Shown here: one piece after another, positions 15,741 through 24,477 of the stretch
Position numbering within the stretch: position 1 is the stretch's first letter
How the letters are laid out: each line of letters begins with the position of its first letter
Assembly: GCA_947499615.1 (NCBI GenBank)
Contig: CANMOP010000005.1
Span: forward strand, 34,582 to 98,581
DNA length: 64,000 bases
Reading direction: 5' to 3'
Origin: RH-chloro-G1 sp003670575
GTDB lineage: Bacteria; Chloroflexota; Dehalococcoidia; UBA2979
Position numbers and translations under genes: made by a program
The notes under the pieces: generated by a model
What the model was told of the DNA's origin: nothing
Database searches by the model: none
The model's input: only the letters and a program-made list of their open reading frames with translations

Positions 15741-16877
15741 ATGACCGCCGACACCACGCGCACAGCCTCGCCCGACGGGCACTGGGGCGTTTACGGTCAG
15801 ACCAGCGCGGTCGCCTCGCTGCAGCATGCGATCGCCAGCGGACGACTGGCGCACGCGTACCTGTTCAGCGGCCCGGAAGGCATCGGCAAGGCCACGCTGG
15901 CGCGACGGCTCGCGCAGGCGCTGGTCTGCGAGGCCTCACCCGGGCTGCTGGCTGATGACGACGCGGGGCGTGGCGATGCTGCCTCGGCTGGCGAGGTGCG
16001 TCCGTGCCTCGTCTGTCGCGCCTGCACGCAGGTGGAGGCTGGTACCTCCCCTGACATCGAGCGCATCACCGTCGGTGGCATCTGTGACGAGGGCGGCGCA
16101 GGCCATCGCGACCACTCGGCGGACGGGTCCACGCGCATCCGCATCTGCCAGGTGCGGCGGTTGGAGCGTGTGGCCAGTCTGACGCCCTACCAGTCCCCAC
16201 GGCGGGTCTTCATCATCGACACCGCAGACGAGTTGCAGCGGGAGGCCGCGCACGCGCTGCTGAAGACGCTGGAAGAGCCGCCCGCGTCCGTGCTGCTGAT
16301 CATGCTCGCCACGGACATCGATGCATTGCTGCCCACCGTGCGGTCGCGCTGCCAGGAGATCGCGCTGCGCCCGATGTCGCATCGTGCGCTTGCGGAAGTG
16401 CTCAGCACCGACGGCGGGATGGATCCCGCGACGGCACGGGCGCTGGCGGAGGAGTCGCACGGCCGATACGGGTTGGCGATGCGGCTGCACACGGACCCCT
16501 CGCTCGGGATGCTGCGGGAGACCGCCATGCTGGATGCGGCACGCATCGCGGCTGGCGGCCGCAACGAGCGCTTCGACTACGCTGCAACCCTCGCGGGTCG
16601 TTGGTCACGGGAACGTTTGAGCGTCCTTGAAACGCTTGAAGTGTGGCGTGGCTGGTGGCGCGCGCGGTTGGTGGAGGCGGGCTGCACACCCGATCTGGCG
16701 CAATGCTCGGCGCCGGATGCGTTGCGAGCGTTGCGCGCGGTGACGCGTGCGCGCACGCATCTATTGGAGAACACGTACCCGCAGCTGGCGCTGGAGGTCA
16801 TGATGCTGGACCTCCCCGTGCTGGCCGCGGATGGAATCCGAGAGGAGGCCCGCGAGCCTGCCGTCTCACCCGCATAG
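15741..16877 (+). CDS. holB: DNA polymerase III delta prime subunit (clamp loader)
   Basis: 378-residue AAA+ clamp-loader subunit. It opens with the typical VYGQTSAVASLQHAIASGRLAHAYLFSG, has a P-loop GPEGIGK (44-50), a zinc-module cysteine group (LVCEA, then CLVCRAC) and the DnaX/HolB block DTADELQREAAHALLKTLEEPP, followed by the sensor-1 region TVRSRCQEI. Two Asp/Gly-rich insertions surround the zinc module. It acts with DnaX and HolA to load the beta clamp. The product is longer than a truncated delta prime and looks intact. Confidence 0.92.
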   Translation: MTADTTRTASPDGHWGVYGQTSAVASLQHAIASGRLAHAYLFSGPEGIGKATLARRLAQALVCEASPGLLADDDAGRGDAASAGEVRPCLVCRACTQVEAGTSPDIERITVGGICDEGGAGHRDHSADGSTRIRICQVRRLERVASLTPYQSPRRVFIIDTADELQREAAHALLKTLEEPPASVLLIMLATDIDALLPTVRSRCQEIALRPMSHRALAEVLSTDGGMDPATARALAEESHGRYGLAMRLHTDPSLGMLRETAMLDAARIAAGGRNERFDYAATLAGRWSRERLSVLETLEVWRGWWRARLVEAGCTPDLAQCSAPDALRALRAVTRARTHLLENTYPQLALEVMMLDLPVLAADGIREEAREPAVSPA

Positions 16878-16905
16878 GCGGGGTACGGCGCTGGCGGGAC
16901 TGCAC

Positions 16906-18102
16906 GTGGACGACATTGTCGGGATTCGATTCATCGCGTCTGGCCCGGTTGCGTACTGCAGCCCGGGCGAGTTTGCGCTTGGTGTTGGTGACTACGTGGT
17001 GGTGCGCATGGACCGAGGCGAGCGCCTTGGTTGGGTGGTGATCGCCGCCGATCAGGTGCTGGCGGGGACCTACCCCACTGGTCCGGTGCGTGTCGTCGAT
17101 CGCATCGCGAGTGCGGAGGACATCGCGTCCTGGGAGCACAGCAAGGCGCAGGCACTGGAGGACCAGGGCCGCGCGCAGGAGTTCGCGACGCGCACTGATC
17201 CCCGTATGCGCGTCGCGTCTCTGACCTATGACCTTGCGGGAGAGCGTGGCGAGCTGACGTTCACGGCGCCGGAGCGCGTGGAGCACCGCTGGTTGCAGCA
17301 GCAGCTGTCTGATCTGCTGCAGGTGCGGCTGGAAGTGACGCAGGTCGGTGACCGCGACCGCGCGAAGGCCGCGGGCGGCATTGATGTCTGCGGGCGAGCG
17401 CTCTGCTGCTCCACGTGGATGACGGAGTTTCCCGCCATCTCGATCAAGATGGCGAAGGACCAGGACCTTCCCCCCAACCCCTCGAAGATATCCGGCGTCT
17501 GCGGCCGACTGCTCTGCTGCCTGTCGTTCGAGGTGGATGCGTACCGCGAGCTGCGCGGTGACCTGCCGAAGCTGGGCAAGCGAGTGACCACGCCAGTCGG
17601 CCGCGCGAAGGTGATCTCGATCAATTCGCTGAAGCAGGTCGTGCGGCTGCGTATGGACGACACTAACGAGATCATCGAGCTGCCGGCCGAGGAGTTGCGT
17701 AAGCAATACGGCACGGCGGTGCGCCCGGAAGAGCTGGAGCAGCAGATCGAGGGGCCGCATCACCGCCGCGACAAGGAGCAGCGGGAGAACATGCTCGCGA
17801 TCCTGGAGCCGCGCGATGCACCCACGTCCCCCACGGCGTTCGCTGCCAGCGTGGCGGCGTACCGTGGCGAGGCCGTCGGCGTGGACGTCGGCGTGGCGGT
17901 GGAGTCCGGCGCCGATGCCGAGGCGCTCGATGGCGCGCTCGACGCCGATGGCGAGCCGCGCAAGCGGAGGCGTCGTGGTCGTCGCGGCGGCCGCGGTCGC
18001 GGCGGCGCAGCCACCACCGAGGGCGGCGTGGCAGGCGGCGCTGATGGCGACACTGGCGACGTTGGCGGTGCCTCCGGTGAGGGCGAGGGCGGCATTCGAT
18101 GA
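16906..18102 (+). CDS. ricT: PSP1-domain protein RicT (YaaT) with Arg/Gly-rich tail
   Basis: 398 residues from a GTG at 16906, chosen because the product then begins DDIVGIRFIASGPVAY like other PSP1 proteins; an ATG at 16831 would overlap holB. The cysteine pairs in CGRALCCSTW and GVCGRLLCCLSFE are the RicT signature. In Bacillus, RicT joins RicA and RicF in an Fe-S complex that guides RNase Y. The usual protein is about 270 residues. Here an extra C-terminal region of some 110 residues ends in an RKRRRRGRRGGRGRGG-type basic patch, which may bind RNA. holB next door is the common arrangement. Confidence 0.9.
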   Translation: MDDIVGIRFIASGPVAYCSPGEFALGVGDYVVVRMDRGERLGWVVIAADQVLAGTYPTGPVRVVDRIASAEDIASWEHSKAQALEDQGRAQEFATRTDPRMRVASLTYDLAGERGELTFTAPERVEHRWLQQQLSDLLQVRLEVTQVGDRDRAKAAGGIDVCGRALCCSTWMTEFPAISIKMAKDQDLPPNPSKISGVCGRLLCCLSFEVDAYRELRGDLPKLGKRVTTPVGRAKVISINSLKQVVRLRMDDTNEIIELPAEELRKQYGTAVRPEELEQQIEGPHHRRDKEQRENMLAILEPRDAPTSPTAFAASVAAYRGEAVGVDVGVAVESGADAEALDGALDADGEPRKRRRRGRRGGRGRGGAATTEGGVAGGADGDTGDVGGASGEGEGGIR

Positions 18103-18935
18103 GCGTGCGGCTGGACGCACTGGTCAGCGCGGAGTGGGTGGCGGCGCATGCCGCCGACCCGGACGTGCGTTTCATCCACGCCGGCACCGATCGCGCTGAC
18201 TTCGAGCGTGGGCACGTGCAGGGCGCGGTGTACGCCTCCGGCTACGAGGATCTCGCCGAAGACCGCGAGGTGCGCGCGCTGGTGCCGCTAGCGGAGTCCT
18301 TCGAGGCAACCCTCGAGCGCTGGGGGGTTACGCCCGAGGACCGCATCATCTGCTACTCCGGCGCCAAGTCGCCGTGGCCGGCTCGCGCGTACTGGGTGCT
18401 GCGCTACTACCGCTTCCCGCGCGTCCACCTGCTGGACGGCGCGCTCCCGGCGCTGGCGGCCGCAGGCGTGGCCACGACCACCGACGAGACGCCACCGCCG
18501 GCCACGACGCGCCGCGTGACGCTGCCCGAGCCTGACCGCGCGATCCTCGCCAGCACTGATGACGTCCTCGCGGCTGCGCAGGGCGGCGAGCCGGTGATTC
18601 TCGACTGCCGCACCGATGGCGAGTGGCACGGCACGGCGGACGGCCACCTCGCGGCTCCGCGCCGAGGACGCATTCCGCGCGCCACGCACCTGAACTGGGA
18701 AGGGCTGGTTGGCGACGACGCCCGCTTGCTCCCGCTGGAGGAGCTCCGCGCCGCCTACGCGTCGAGTGGTATCGATGGCACACGACCGGTGTACCCGTAC
18801 TGCGGCGGGGGCATCCGCGCCTCGGTCGGCTGGTTCATCCTGCACGAACTGCTCGGCTACGAGCACATCGCGAACTACGACGGCTCCTGGTCAGAGTGGG
18901 GCGCCCGCCTCGACCTGCCGATCGAGACGGACTAG
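18099..18935 (+). CDS. two-domain rhodanese-type sulfurtransferase
   Basis: 278-residue thiosulfate/3-mercaptopyruvate sulfurtransferase-like protein with two tandem rhodanese domains. The first (about 1-120) lacks the active cysteine, having YSGAKSPWPARAYW. The second carries C235 in the loop YCGGGIRAS, the persulfide-forming CXXGXR motif. It transfers sulfane sulfur to thiophilic acceptors. The ATG overlaps the TGA of ricT (ATGA). Confidence 0.93.
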   Translation: MSVRLDALVSAEWVAAHAADPDVRFIHAGTDRADFERGHVQGAVYASGYEDLAEDREVRALVPLAESFEATLERWGVTPEDRIICYSGAKSPWPARAYWVLRYYRFPRVHLLDGALPALAAAGVATTTDETPPPATTRRVTLPEPDRAILASTDDVLAAAQGGEPVILDCRTDGEWHGTADGHLAAPRRGRIPRATHLNWEGLVGDDARLLPLEELRAAYASSGIDGTRPVYPYCGGGIRASVGWFILHELLGYEHIANYDGSWSEWGARLDLPIETD

Positions 18936-18942
18936 CGCGGGT

Positions 18943-20343
18943 CTACTGCAACTCGCGGATTGACCGCGTAGACCACATCCACGCCGCAAGCGATCCCAGT
19001 GTGATGGCCACAGCGCCCAGTGCCAGCTGTGGTCCGAAGGCCTGCGCCAGCAACGCGATGAAGAAGATGCCAAGCGACTCGATGCCATCCTCCAGCACGA
19101 TGATGCTGCTAATGCGGCCGCGGTACTCGTCTGAGACGTAGGACTGGATCAGGATTTGGATCAGCGACTGGCGTCCGGCCTGCCCGACGCCAAGCACGAT
19201 CACGATGCCAGCGCTGAGCCAGAACGTCGTTGATGCCGAGAACGCGAACAGCCCGATTGCGAAGATCACGAGGCTGGCGATCAGTAACTTCCCGCGATTG
19301 CGGCTCGGTAGCGAGGCGATCAGCAGCGAGCCTGCCAACGCACCCACCGCGGTGAAGGAAAGCAGCAGCCCCATCAGGATTGCGGTGCGATCCGGATGGC
19401 CCCCGCTCAACACCTCATCGACGAAGCCCGGGAGCAGCCGCTGGTACGGCAGCGCGAGCATGCCGATCAGGCAGTGCAGCACCAGCAGCGTCACCAGAAT
19501 GGGCTGCCCGCGAAGATAGACGAGTGCCTGCTTGATCTCGCGCATCCCGGAGCGGCTTGGCGCGTGACCATGTCCAGTCGGCCTGGCTGCAGCGCCGCCG
19601 GCGGCGGCGGCACGCGATGCCGCGTTGGTCTTCGGCACCTGGAAGAGCGTGGCCATCGCGAACACATAGAGACCGGCCATCAACGCGAAGACCCAGCCGC
19701 TCCCCACTGTCGCGATCAAGAAGCCAGCGAGCGCGGGCGCACCGAGGCGAAGCATGTTCATGCCAAAGGCGTTGAGTGCGAATGCGTTCATGACGCGCTG
19801 CGTGCCGACGATCTCCGGGATCATCGATTGCCGCGCCGGCATGATGAACGAGTTCAGCACGCCCGTGACCAGCGACCCCACGATCAGGTGCCCGAAGTGG
19901 AGCATGTCCGCGAACAGCAATGCCGCCAACACCGCCGCCAGCGTGGCGTTGAGTAATTGCCCGACCTGGATGATCACCCGCCGACTGGCGCGGTCCGCGA
20001 CCACACCGCCGTACAGTGCCAGGAACACGCGCGGCCCGGCGGCTGCGAGCTCCACCAGCCCGAGCGCCGCGAACGAGCCCGTGAGTTGGTACGCGAGAAA
20101 CCCCCGCACCACCATCTGCATCAGTTGCGCGGACTGATTGCCGACCTGGGAGAGCATGTACCAGCGGAACGCCGGCACATCGATCAGCGAGTCGAAGGTG
20201 CGGAACCGACGCTCAGCGGCGTCGGGTTCGGGGCGGGGCGGGGCAACTTGCGGCCGGGCCTGTCCGGCACCGCCGTCGTCGTTCGGGTCGCTGGTCGTCA
20301 ACGGTGCCCCCTTCAACGCGCCAAAACGCATCTCGCGGAGCAT
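18943..20343 (-). CDS. MFS transporter (EntS-like)
   Basis: 466-residue major facilitator with about 12 hydrophobic helices starting near residue 50. The segment PRVFLALYGGVVADRASRRVIIQVGQ is the loop 2-3 motif of the EntS/MFS_3 exporters, and the second half repeats it weakly (SLPSRNRGKLLIASLVIF). The N-terminal 45 residues are hydrophilic. The substrate is unknown; an export role is the usual finding for this group. It is convergent with the rhodanese gene. Confidence 0.87.
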   Translation of the reverse strand: MLREMRFGALKGAPLTTSDPNDDGGAGQARPQVAPPRPEPDAAERRFRTFDSLIDVPAFRWYMLSQVGNQSAQLMQMVVRGFLAYQLTGSFAALGLVELAAAGPRVFLALYGGVVADRASRRVIIQVGQLLNATLAAVLAALLFADMLHFGHLIVGSLVTGVLNSFIMPARQSMIPEIVGTQRVMNAFALNAFGMNMLRLGAPALAGFLIATVGSGWVFALMAGLYVFAMATLFQVPKTNAASRAAAAGGAAARPTGHGHAPSRSGMREIKQALVYLRGQPILVTLLVLHCLIGMLALPYQRLLPGFVDEVLSGGHPDRTAILMGLLLSFTAVGALAGSLLIASLPSRNRGKLLIASLVIFAIGLFAFSASTTFWLSAGIVIVLGVGQAGRQSLIQILIQSYVSDEYRGRISSIIVLEDGIESLGIFFIALLAQAFGPQLALGAVAITLGSLAAWMWSTRSIRELQ

Positions 20344-20412
20344 ACGCGTACGTTGTCGTATACGTCACTGTCGTCCGAGGATTTGCGGTCGAGTGGGTCG
20401 GGCGAGCCGACC

Positions 20413-20898
20413 CTACCGCCGCATCGACTCCAACTGCGCGATGTGCTCCTCGAAGTGGTCGATCATCCCCTGCACTTGCTGGCGGATGGAACGGCGACCG
20501 GACGCGGGGTGCTGTCCCGGCCGGCCCCAGGAGGAGTCCGGTAGTTCGGCCAGCAGGTCCACGCTCTCGGCGACGGCCTCGGTGAGCCATCCCAGCAGCC
20601 GCGCGCGGGTCTGCTGATCCCACTGGTGCTGCTCCGCCTGGGCGGCGTCGTCCACTGACTTGATCAGCGGGTCCGTCATCCAGGCCATGCGCCGCAGATT
20701 CTCGTGGCTCTGCCGCGCGTAGGCGACCAGGTGCCCGACGACACGAGAGGGCGTCCAGTCGCCTTCGCCGCCCGCGGCCACCGAGGTGGCGGTCATGGCG
20801 ACATCGATGCGGTCCGGGATGCGCGCGAGCTCCTGGATCAGCGGGACATAGCGGCGTGCGCCGCCGGTGACGAAGTTGATGCGCAGCGTGCTTGCCAT
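20413..20898 (-). CDS. DinB-like four-helix-bundle protein
   Basis: 161 residues. The histidine in VVGHLVAYARQSHENLRRM and the pair in MIDHFEEHIAQL are placed as in DinB/YfiT metal-binding helical bundles. Members include thiol-dependent S-transferases and enzymes of unknown function, and I cannot assign a reaction. The ATG has GGAGGCG upstream. It follows ridA by 23 bases on the same strand. Confidence 0.75.
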   Translation of the reverse strand: MASTLRINFVTGGARRYVPLIQELARIPDRIDVAMTATSVAAGGEGDWTPSRVVGHLVAYARQSHENLRRMAWMTDPLIKSVDDAAQAEQHQWDQQTRARLLGWLTEAVAESVDLLAELPDSSWGRPGQHPASGRRSIRQQVQGMIDHFEEHIAQLESMRR

Positions 20899-20921
20899 CG
20901 GGCGCCTCCCAATCGAATCAG

Positions 20922-21389
20922 TTAGGAACCAACAACCTCGAACCAGGCTTCAACCTCGACCGGTGCGCGCAGCGGAAGCGACGCGACGCCGATCGCGATG
21001 CGTGCACCTACGCCCTGCTCCTCGCCGAAGATGTCGCGCAGCAACATGCTGGCGCCGTTGACCACCGCGGGGTGCTGGTCGAACTCGTGGTCGCATGCGA
21101 CGTACCCGACGGTACGGACGAGGCGCAGCCCCTCCAGCGTGCCGTGTAGTGCGAACACCGCAGCCAGCACGTTGATTGCGCACTGGCGCGCGGCTTCCTG
21201 CGCCTGCTCTATGGTGACCGTGTCCCCGACGCGGCCGGGGTGCAGCACAGCGCCGTCGCGCGTGGGCAGCTGGCCGGAGACGTAGATCATCGCGCCGCTG
21301 CGCACGGCGGGGCGGTACACCGCCAGCGGTGCGACCGCTGTGGCCGGCAGCGTGACGCCGAGCTCTGCGAGACGGGCTTCGATGGTCAT
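20922..21389 (-). CDS. RidA family protein (enamine/imine deaminase-like)
   Basis: 155 residues of the YjgF/YER057c/UK114 fold. Family features are SGAMIYVSGQLPTRDG, the central ALHGTLEGLRLVRTVGYV, and GARIAIGVASLPLRAPVEVEAWFEV, whose Arg corresponds to the catalytic arginine of RidA. It probably hydrolyses reactive 2-aminoacrylate-type enamines. The extra DQHPAVVNGASMLLRDIFGEE places it in the longer RidA subgroup rather than archetypal RidA. AGGGAG precedes the ATG. It lies 10 bases after parB. Confidence 0.9.
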   Translation of the reverse strand: MTIEARLAELGVTLPATAVAPLAVYRPAVRSGAMIYVSGQLPTRDGAVLHPGRVGDTVTIEQAQEAARQCAINVLAAVFALHGTLEGLRLVRTVGYVACDHEFDQHPAVVNGASMLLRDIFGEEQGVGARIAIGVASLPLRAPVEVEAWFEVVGS

Positions 21390-21399
21390 GGCAACTCCC

Positions 21400-22344
21400 T
21401 TACAGTTCACCGATACCGAGGCGATCGAGGACGCCTTCCAGCTCCTCGTCGCTGTAGTAGTGGATGGTCAGCGACCCCGCGCCGCGTTTGCCGCGGCGCA
21501 TGGTCACCTTCGTGCCCAGCGAGCGCTGCAATGCTTGCGCGAGCGCTTCATGCTGCTGTTCCGCGGTGGCGGGCGCAACCGGGACCGTCTGTGCGTCCAA
21601 CCCCGGCTTCATCGCCTCCCGCACCAGGCGTTCCGTCTGGCGGACGTTGAGCCCACCTTCGACGACCATGCGCCACAGCTCGCGACGTCGCGCGCCACCA
21701 TCGAGGCTGTCGTCCATGCCCAGCAGGGCGCGCGCGTGGCCCTCGGTGATCTCGCCGTTGGCGAGCGAGGCTTGCAGTTCGGGCGCCAGCGCTGCGAGTC
21801 GCAGTGTGTTCGCCACCGCCGCGCGCGACTTGCCGACGCGAACGGCCACCTCTTGCTGCGTCAGGTGAAACTCATCGATCAGTCGCTGGTAGGAGGACGA
21901 CTCTTCCAGCGGGCTCAGGTCCGCGCGCTGGACGTTCTCGATGATTGCCAGCTCAAGGAGTTCGCGTGGTGTGCTTTGGCGAATGGTGACGGGGACACGG
22001 AGCAGGCCCGCAGCGCGCGCCGCCCGCAGACGACGTTCGCCCGCGATGAGCTGGTAGATCGTCGCGCCGGCGGCGTCCTGTTCCACGGAGACCAGAAGCG
22101 GCTGGATGATCCCGTGCTCGCGGATAGAGTCCGTGAGTTCCGCCAGCGCGGTGGGTTCCATGACGGAGCGCGGCTGCCACGGGTTCGGGACGACGAGTTC
22201 GATCGGTACATCGGTGGTGGGGATGCGGACATCGGGCTGTGCGGGAAGCGGCGCGCCCTCCGGGATCAGCGCGGCCAGCCCACGCCCCAGCCCGCGGCTG
22301 GATGAGCGATGTGGCGCCGGAGCGGGATCGGCATCGCTAGGCAC
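21400..22344 (-). CDS. parB: chromosome-partitioning protein ParB
   Basis: 314-residue ParB/Spo0J. The GTG start overlaps the parA stop by eight bases. The N-terminal region has GLGRGLAALIP, then the CTP-binding domain (VVPNPWQPR, IREHGIIQPLLV, QLIAGERRLRAA, ENVQRADLSPLEE) and the HTH (LTQQEVAVRVGKSRAAVANTLRL, GEITEGHARALLG). It binds parS and slides as a clamp to recruit ParA and SMC. A perfect parS site lies about 4 kb away at 26487. A C-terminal dimerisation domain is present. Confidence 0.97.
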   Translation of the reverse strand: MPSDADPAPAPHRSSSRGLGRGLAALIPEGAPLPAQPDVRIPTTDVPIELVVPNPWQPRSVMEPTALAELTDSIREHGIIQPLLVSVEQDAAGATIYQLIAGERRLRAARAAGLLRVPVTIRQSTPRELLELAIIENVQRADLSPLEESSSYQRLIDEFHLTQQEVAVRVGKSRAAVANTLRLAALAPELQASLANGEITEGHARALLGMDDSLDGGARRRELWRMVVEGGLNVRQTERLVREAMKPGLDAQTVPVAPATAEQQHEALAQALQRSLGTKVTMRRGKRGAGSLTIHYYSDEELEGVLDRLGIGEL

Positions 22345-23125
22345 CGGGCACCTCCGCAGCGCGAGGTGCCCGCAGCTGCGCCAGTAGTTCATCTGCCAGC
22401 TCGTCGTACGCCTGGGCACCGGGGGATCGTGGGTCGTAGACCTGAATCGGTTCACCGTGGCTCGGCGCTTCGGAGAGCCGGACGGAGCGCGGGATGACGG
22501 CGCGGAAGGTGTTGTCGAAGTGGCGGCGCACCTCCTCTTCCACCTGTCGAGCGAGGTTGGTGCGCCCGTCGAACATCGTCAGCACGATACCGCGGATGTG
22601 CAGGGCGGGGTTGAGGTTCGCCTGCACCAGCCGGATGGTGTGCGAGAGGTGGCCGAGCCCCTCCAGCGCGAGGTATTCGCACTGCACGGGGATGATGACC
22701 TCATCGGCCGCGGCCAGCGCGTTCACCGTGAGTAGGCCCAGCGATGGCGGGCAATCGATCAGGATGATGTCGAAGCGGTCTCGCAGCGGATCCAGGATGC
22801 GCTTCATGCGGAACTCGCGTGCCATCACTGAGACGAGCTCCACCTCTGCGCCAGCAAGGTGCGGCGTGGTGGGCACGAGCCAGAGGCCGACCACCGAGGT
22901 GCCGACGATCGCGGCATCCAGCGACCGCTCGTCAACCAGCGCTTCGTACAGTCCGCCGGCCTCGCCCTGGCGTTGCCCGAGCGCGGTGGTGGCGTTGGCC
23001 TGTGGGTCAGCATCGATGAGCAGCGTGCGTTGGCCGCGCCCGGCCAGCGCCGCACCAAGCGAGACGGCGGTTGTCGTCTTGCCGACGCCGCCCTTCTGAT
23101 TCACGACCGCGAACACGAGGCTCAT
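22337..23125 (-). CDS. parA: chromosome-partitioning ATPase ParA (Soj)
   Basis: 262-residue Walker-type ATPase with the deviant P-loop NQKGGVGKTTTAVSLGAAL, the Walker A-prime LLIDADPQANATTALG and the Walker B DIILIDCPPSLGLLTVNAL. It binds nonspecific DNA in the ATP dimer form and is released by ParB. The length is that of chromosomal Soj rather than plasmid ParA proteins with N-terminal HTH domains. parB is translationally coupled downstream. It lies 104 bases after jag. Confidence 0.97.
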   Translation of the reverse strand: MSLVFAVVNQKGGVGKTTTAVSLGAALAGRGQRTLLIDADPQANATTALGQRQGEAGGLYEALVDERSLDAAIVGTSVVGLWLVPTTPHLAGAEVELVSVMAREFRMKRILDPLRDRFDIILIDCPPSLGLLTVNALAAADEVIIPVQCEYLALEGLGHLSHTIRLVQANLNPALHIRGIVLTMFDGRTNLARQVEEEVRRHFDNTFRAVIPRSVRLSEAPSHGEPIQVYDPRSPGAQAYDELADELLAQLRAPRAAEVPGA

Positions 23126-23229
23126 CGTCGTGTCCTCATGCGCACAGCGCGAGCGGCGCTCGCACTGTGCGCGAGTATACGGGCGGCAGCGACCGCGCGA
23201 CGGGTCGCGCGCACGGTCGCCGGGTACAT

Positions 23230-24477
23230 CTACGCGCCCTCGTCCGGGAGCACCTCGACCTGACGGTCGGCGCCGCTGCCGACGCTCTCCGTGCGCACGC
23301 CAGCTTCCGCCTCCAGCGTGAGGTGGACGATACGGCGCTCGGACGCGGGCATCGGCTCCAGCGTGATGACGTCGCCGGTCTCACGAACCTCGGCAGCGAT
23401 GCGCTTTGCCATGTCGATGAGCGTCTGCTCGCGGCGGTGGCGGTACTGCTCGATGTCGAGGCCGAAGACGTGGTCGTTGCCGTAGCGGGTGGAGACCATG
23501 ACGTTGAGCAGGTACTGCAGCGCCGTCAGCGTCTCGCCGCGCCGCCCGATCAGCACGCCAAGCTCTTCCGAGACGTCCGGCGTCTCGCCGTAGATATCGA
23601 GTACCTGGGAGACCAGGCCAGCACCGTCGCCGGCCGACTCTGGGTCACGCGCTGCGATTTCGGTCTCGGTCAGGCCCAGCAGCGTGAGGACGTCGCGCAG
23701 CGCGTGGCCCGCGAAGTCCATCTCGTCCTCGGCGTCCACGGGCGGGCCTGCGGGGAGGTCGTCCGGAGTGCCGGGGATACGAATGGGTGCGGCGTTTTCG
23801 TCGGGGCTGCCCTGGGGGCGGGAGTCGCGACGATCGCCGCCGCGGAACTCACCGCGCGGTCCTCGTGCGTCCCCGCCGCGACCACCACCGCCGCGCGACG
23901 AGTCTCGACCGCCGCCGCGCGATGGGCCTCGGTCGTCGTCGCGGGTGTTTCCGCGGTTGTCGTCCGGCATGTCCGACGCCAGATCGCGCTGGCCACCCTG
24001 CTGCGGTTCGTCACGACGGGGTTCGTCGCGGCGCGGTTCGTCTCGACGGGGCGCGTCACGACGTGGTTCGTCGCGCCGAGGCTCATCACGTCGCGGTGCG
24101 CTGGGGCGTGCGGCTTCGGCGCGCGGGGCGGGCGCGGGTCGAGGGGGGCGCGGGCCACGGTCGGGACGGTCGCCTCGGTCGCTGCGAGCGGGCGCGGCGT
24201 CGCGGTCGTCACGCTCGTCGCTACCGCCACGTCGAGCACCACGGTCATCGTCGTCATCGCGCCGGGGGGCACGTGGGCGAGCCGGAGGCGGGGGGGCGGC
24301 AATGGGTGCCCGGGCGGTGACGCGGACGATTGCGTCCTCACCACCGATGCCGAAGACGCCTCGTCTACCTTCGCGGATTACGTCGACGTCGACCTGTTCG
24401 CGGTCCAGGCCCAGTTGAACCAGTGCCCGGGCCACTGCCTCCTCGACTGTCTTCCCGCTCACTTCCATGATTCGCAT
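23230..24477 (-). CDS. jag: Jag/KhpB RNA-binding protein with long disordered linker
   Basis: 415 residues, about twice the usual 200-250. Residues 1-55 are the Jag-N domain (SGKTVEEAVARALVQLGLDREQV, GRRGVFGIGGEDAIV). The middle (about 56-240) is charged low complexity: tandem RRDEP-type pentapeptides near 127-159, then RGG motifs. The C-terminal part has a KH domain with IGRRGETLTALQYLLNVM and an R3H domain with HRREQTLIDMAKRIAAEV, ending in MPASERRIVHLTL. Jag/KhpB binds RNA with KhpA in other bacteria and is normally next to yidC. Its first 113 bases overlap the end of yidC. Confidence 0.95.
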   Translation of the reverse strand: MRIMEVSGKTVEEAVARALVQLGLDREQVDVDVIREGRRGVFGIGGEDAIVRVTARAPIAAPPPPARPRAPRRDDDDDRGARRGGSDERDDRDAAPARSDRGDRPDRGPRPPRPAPAPRAEAARPSAPRRDEPRRDEPRRDAPRRDEPRRDEPRRDEPQQGGQRDLASDMPDDNRGNTRDDDRGPSRGGGRDSSRGGGGRGGDARGPRGEFRGGDRRDSRPQGSPDENAAPIRIPGTPDDLPAGPPVDAEDEMDFAGHALRDVLTLLGLTETEIAARDPESAGDGAGLVSQVLDIYGETPDVSEELGVLIGRRGETLTALQYLLNVMVSTRYGNDHVFGLDIEQYRHRREQTLIDMAKRIAAEVRETGDVITLEPMPASERRIVHLTLEAEAGVRTESVGSGADRQVEVLPDEGA

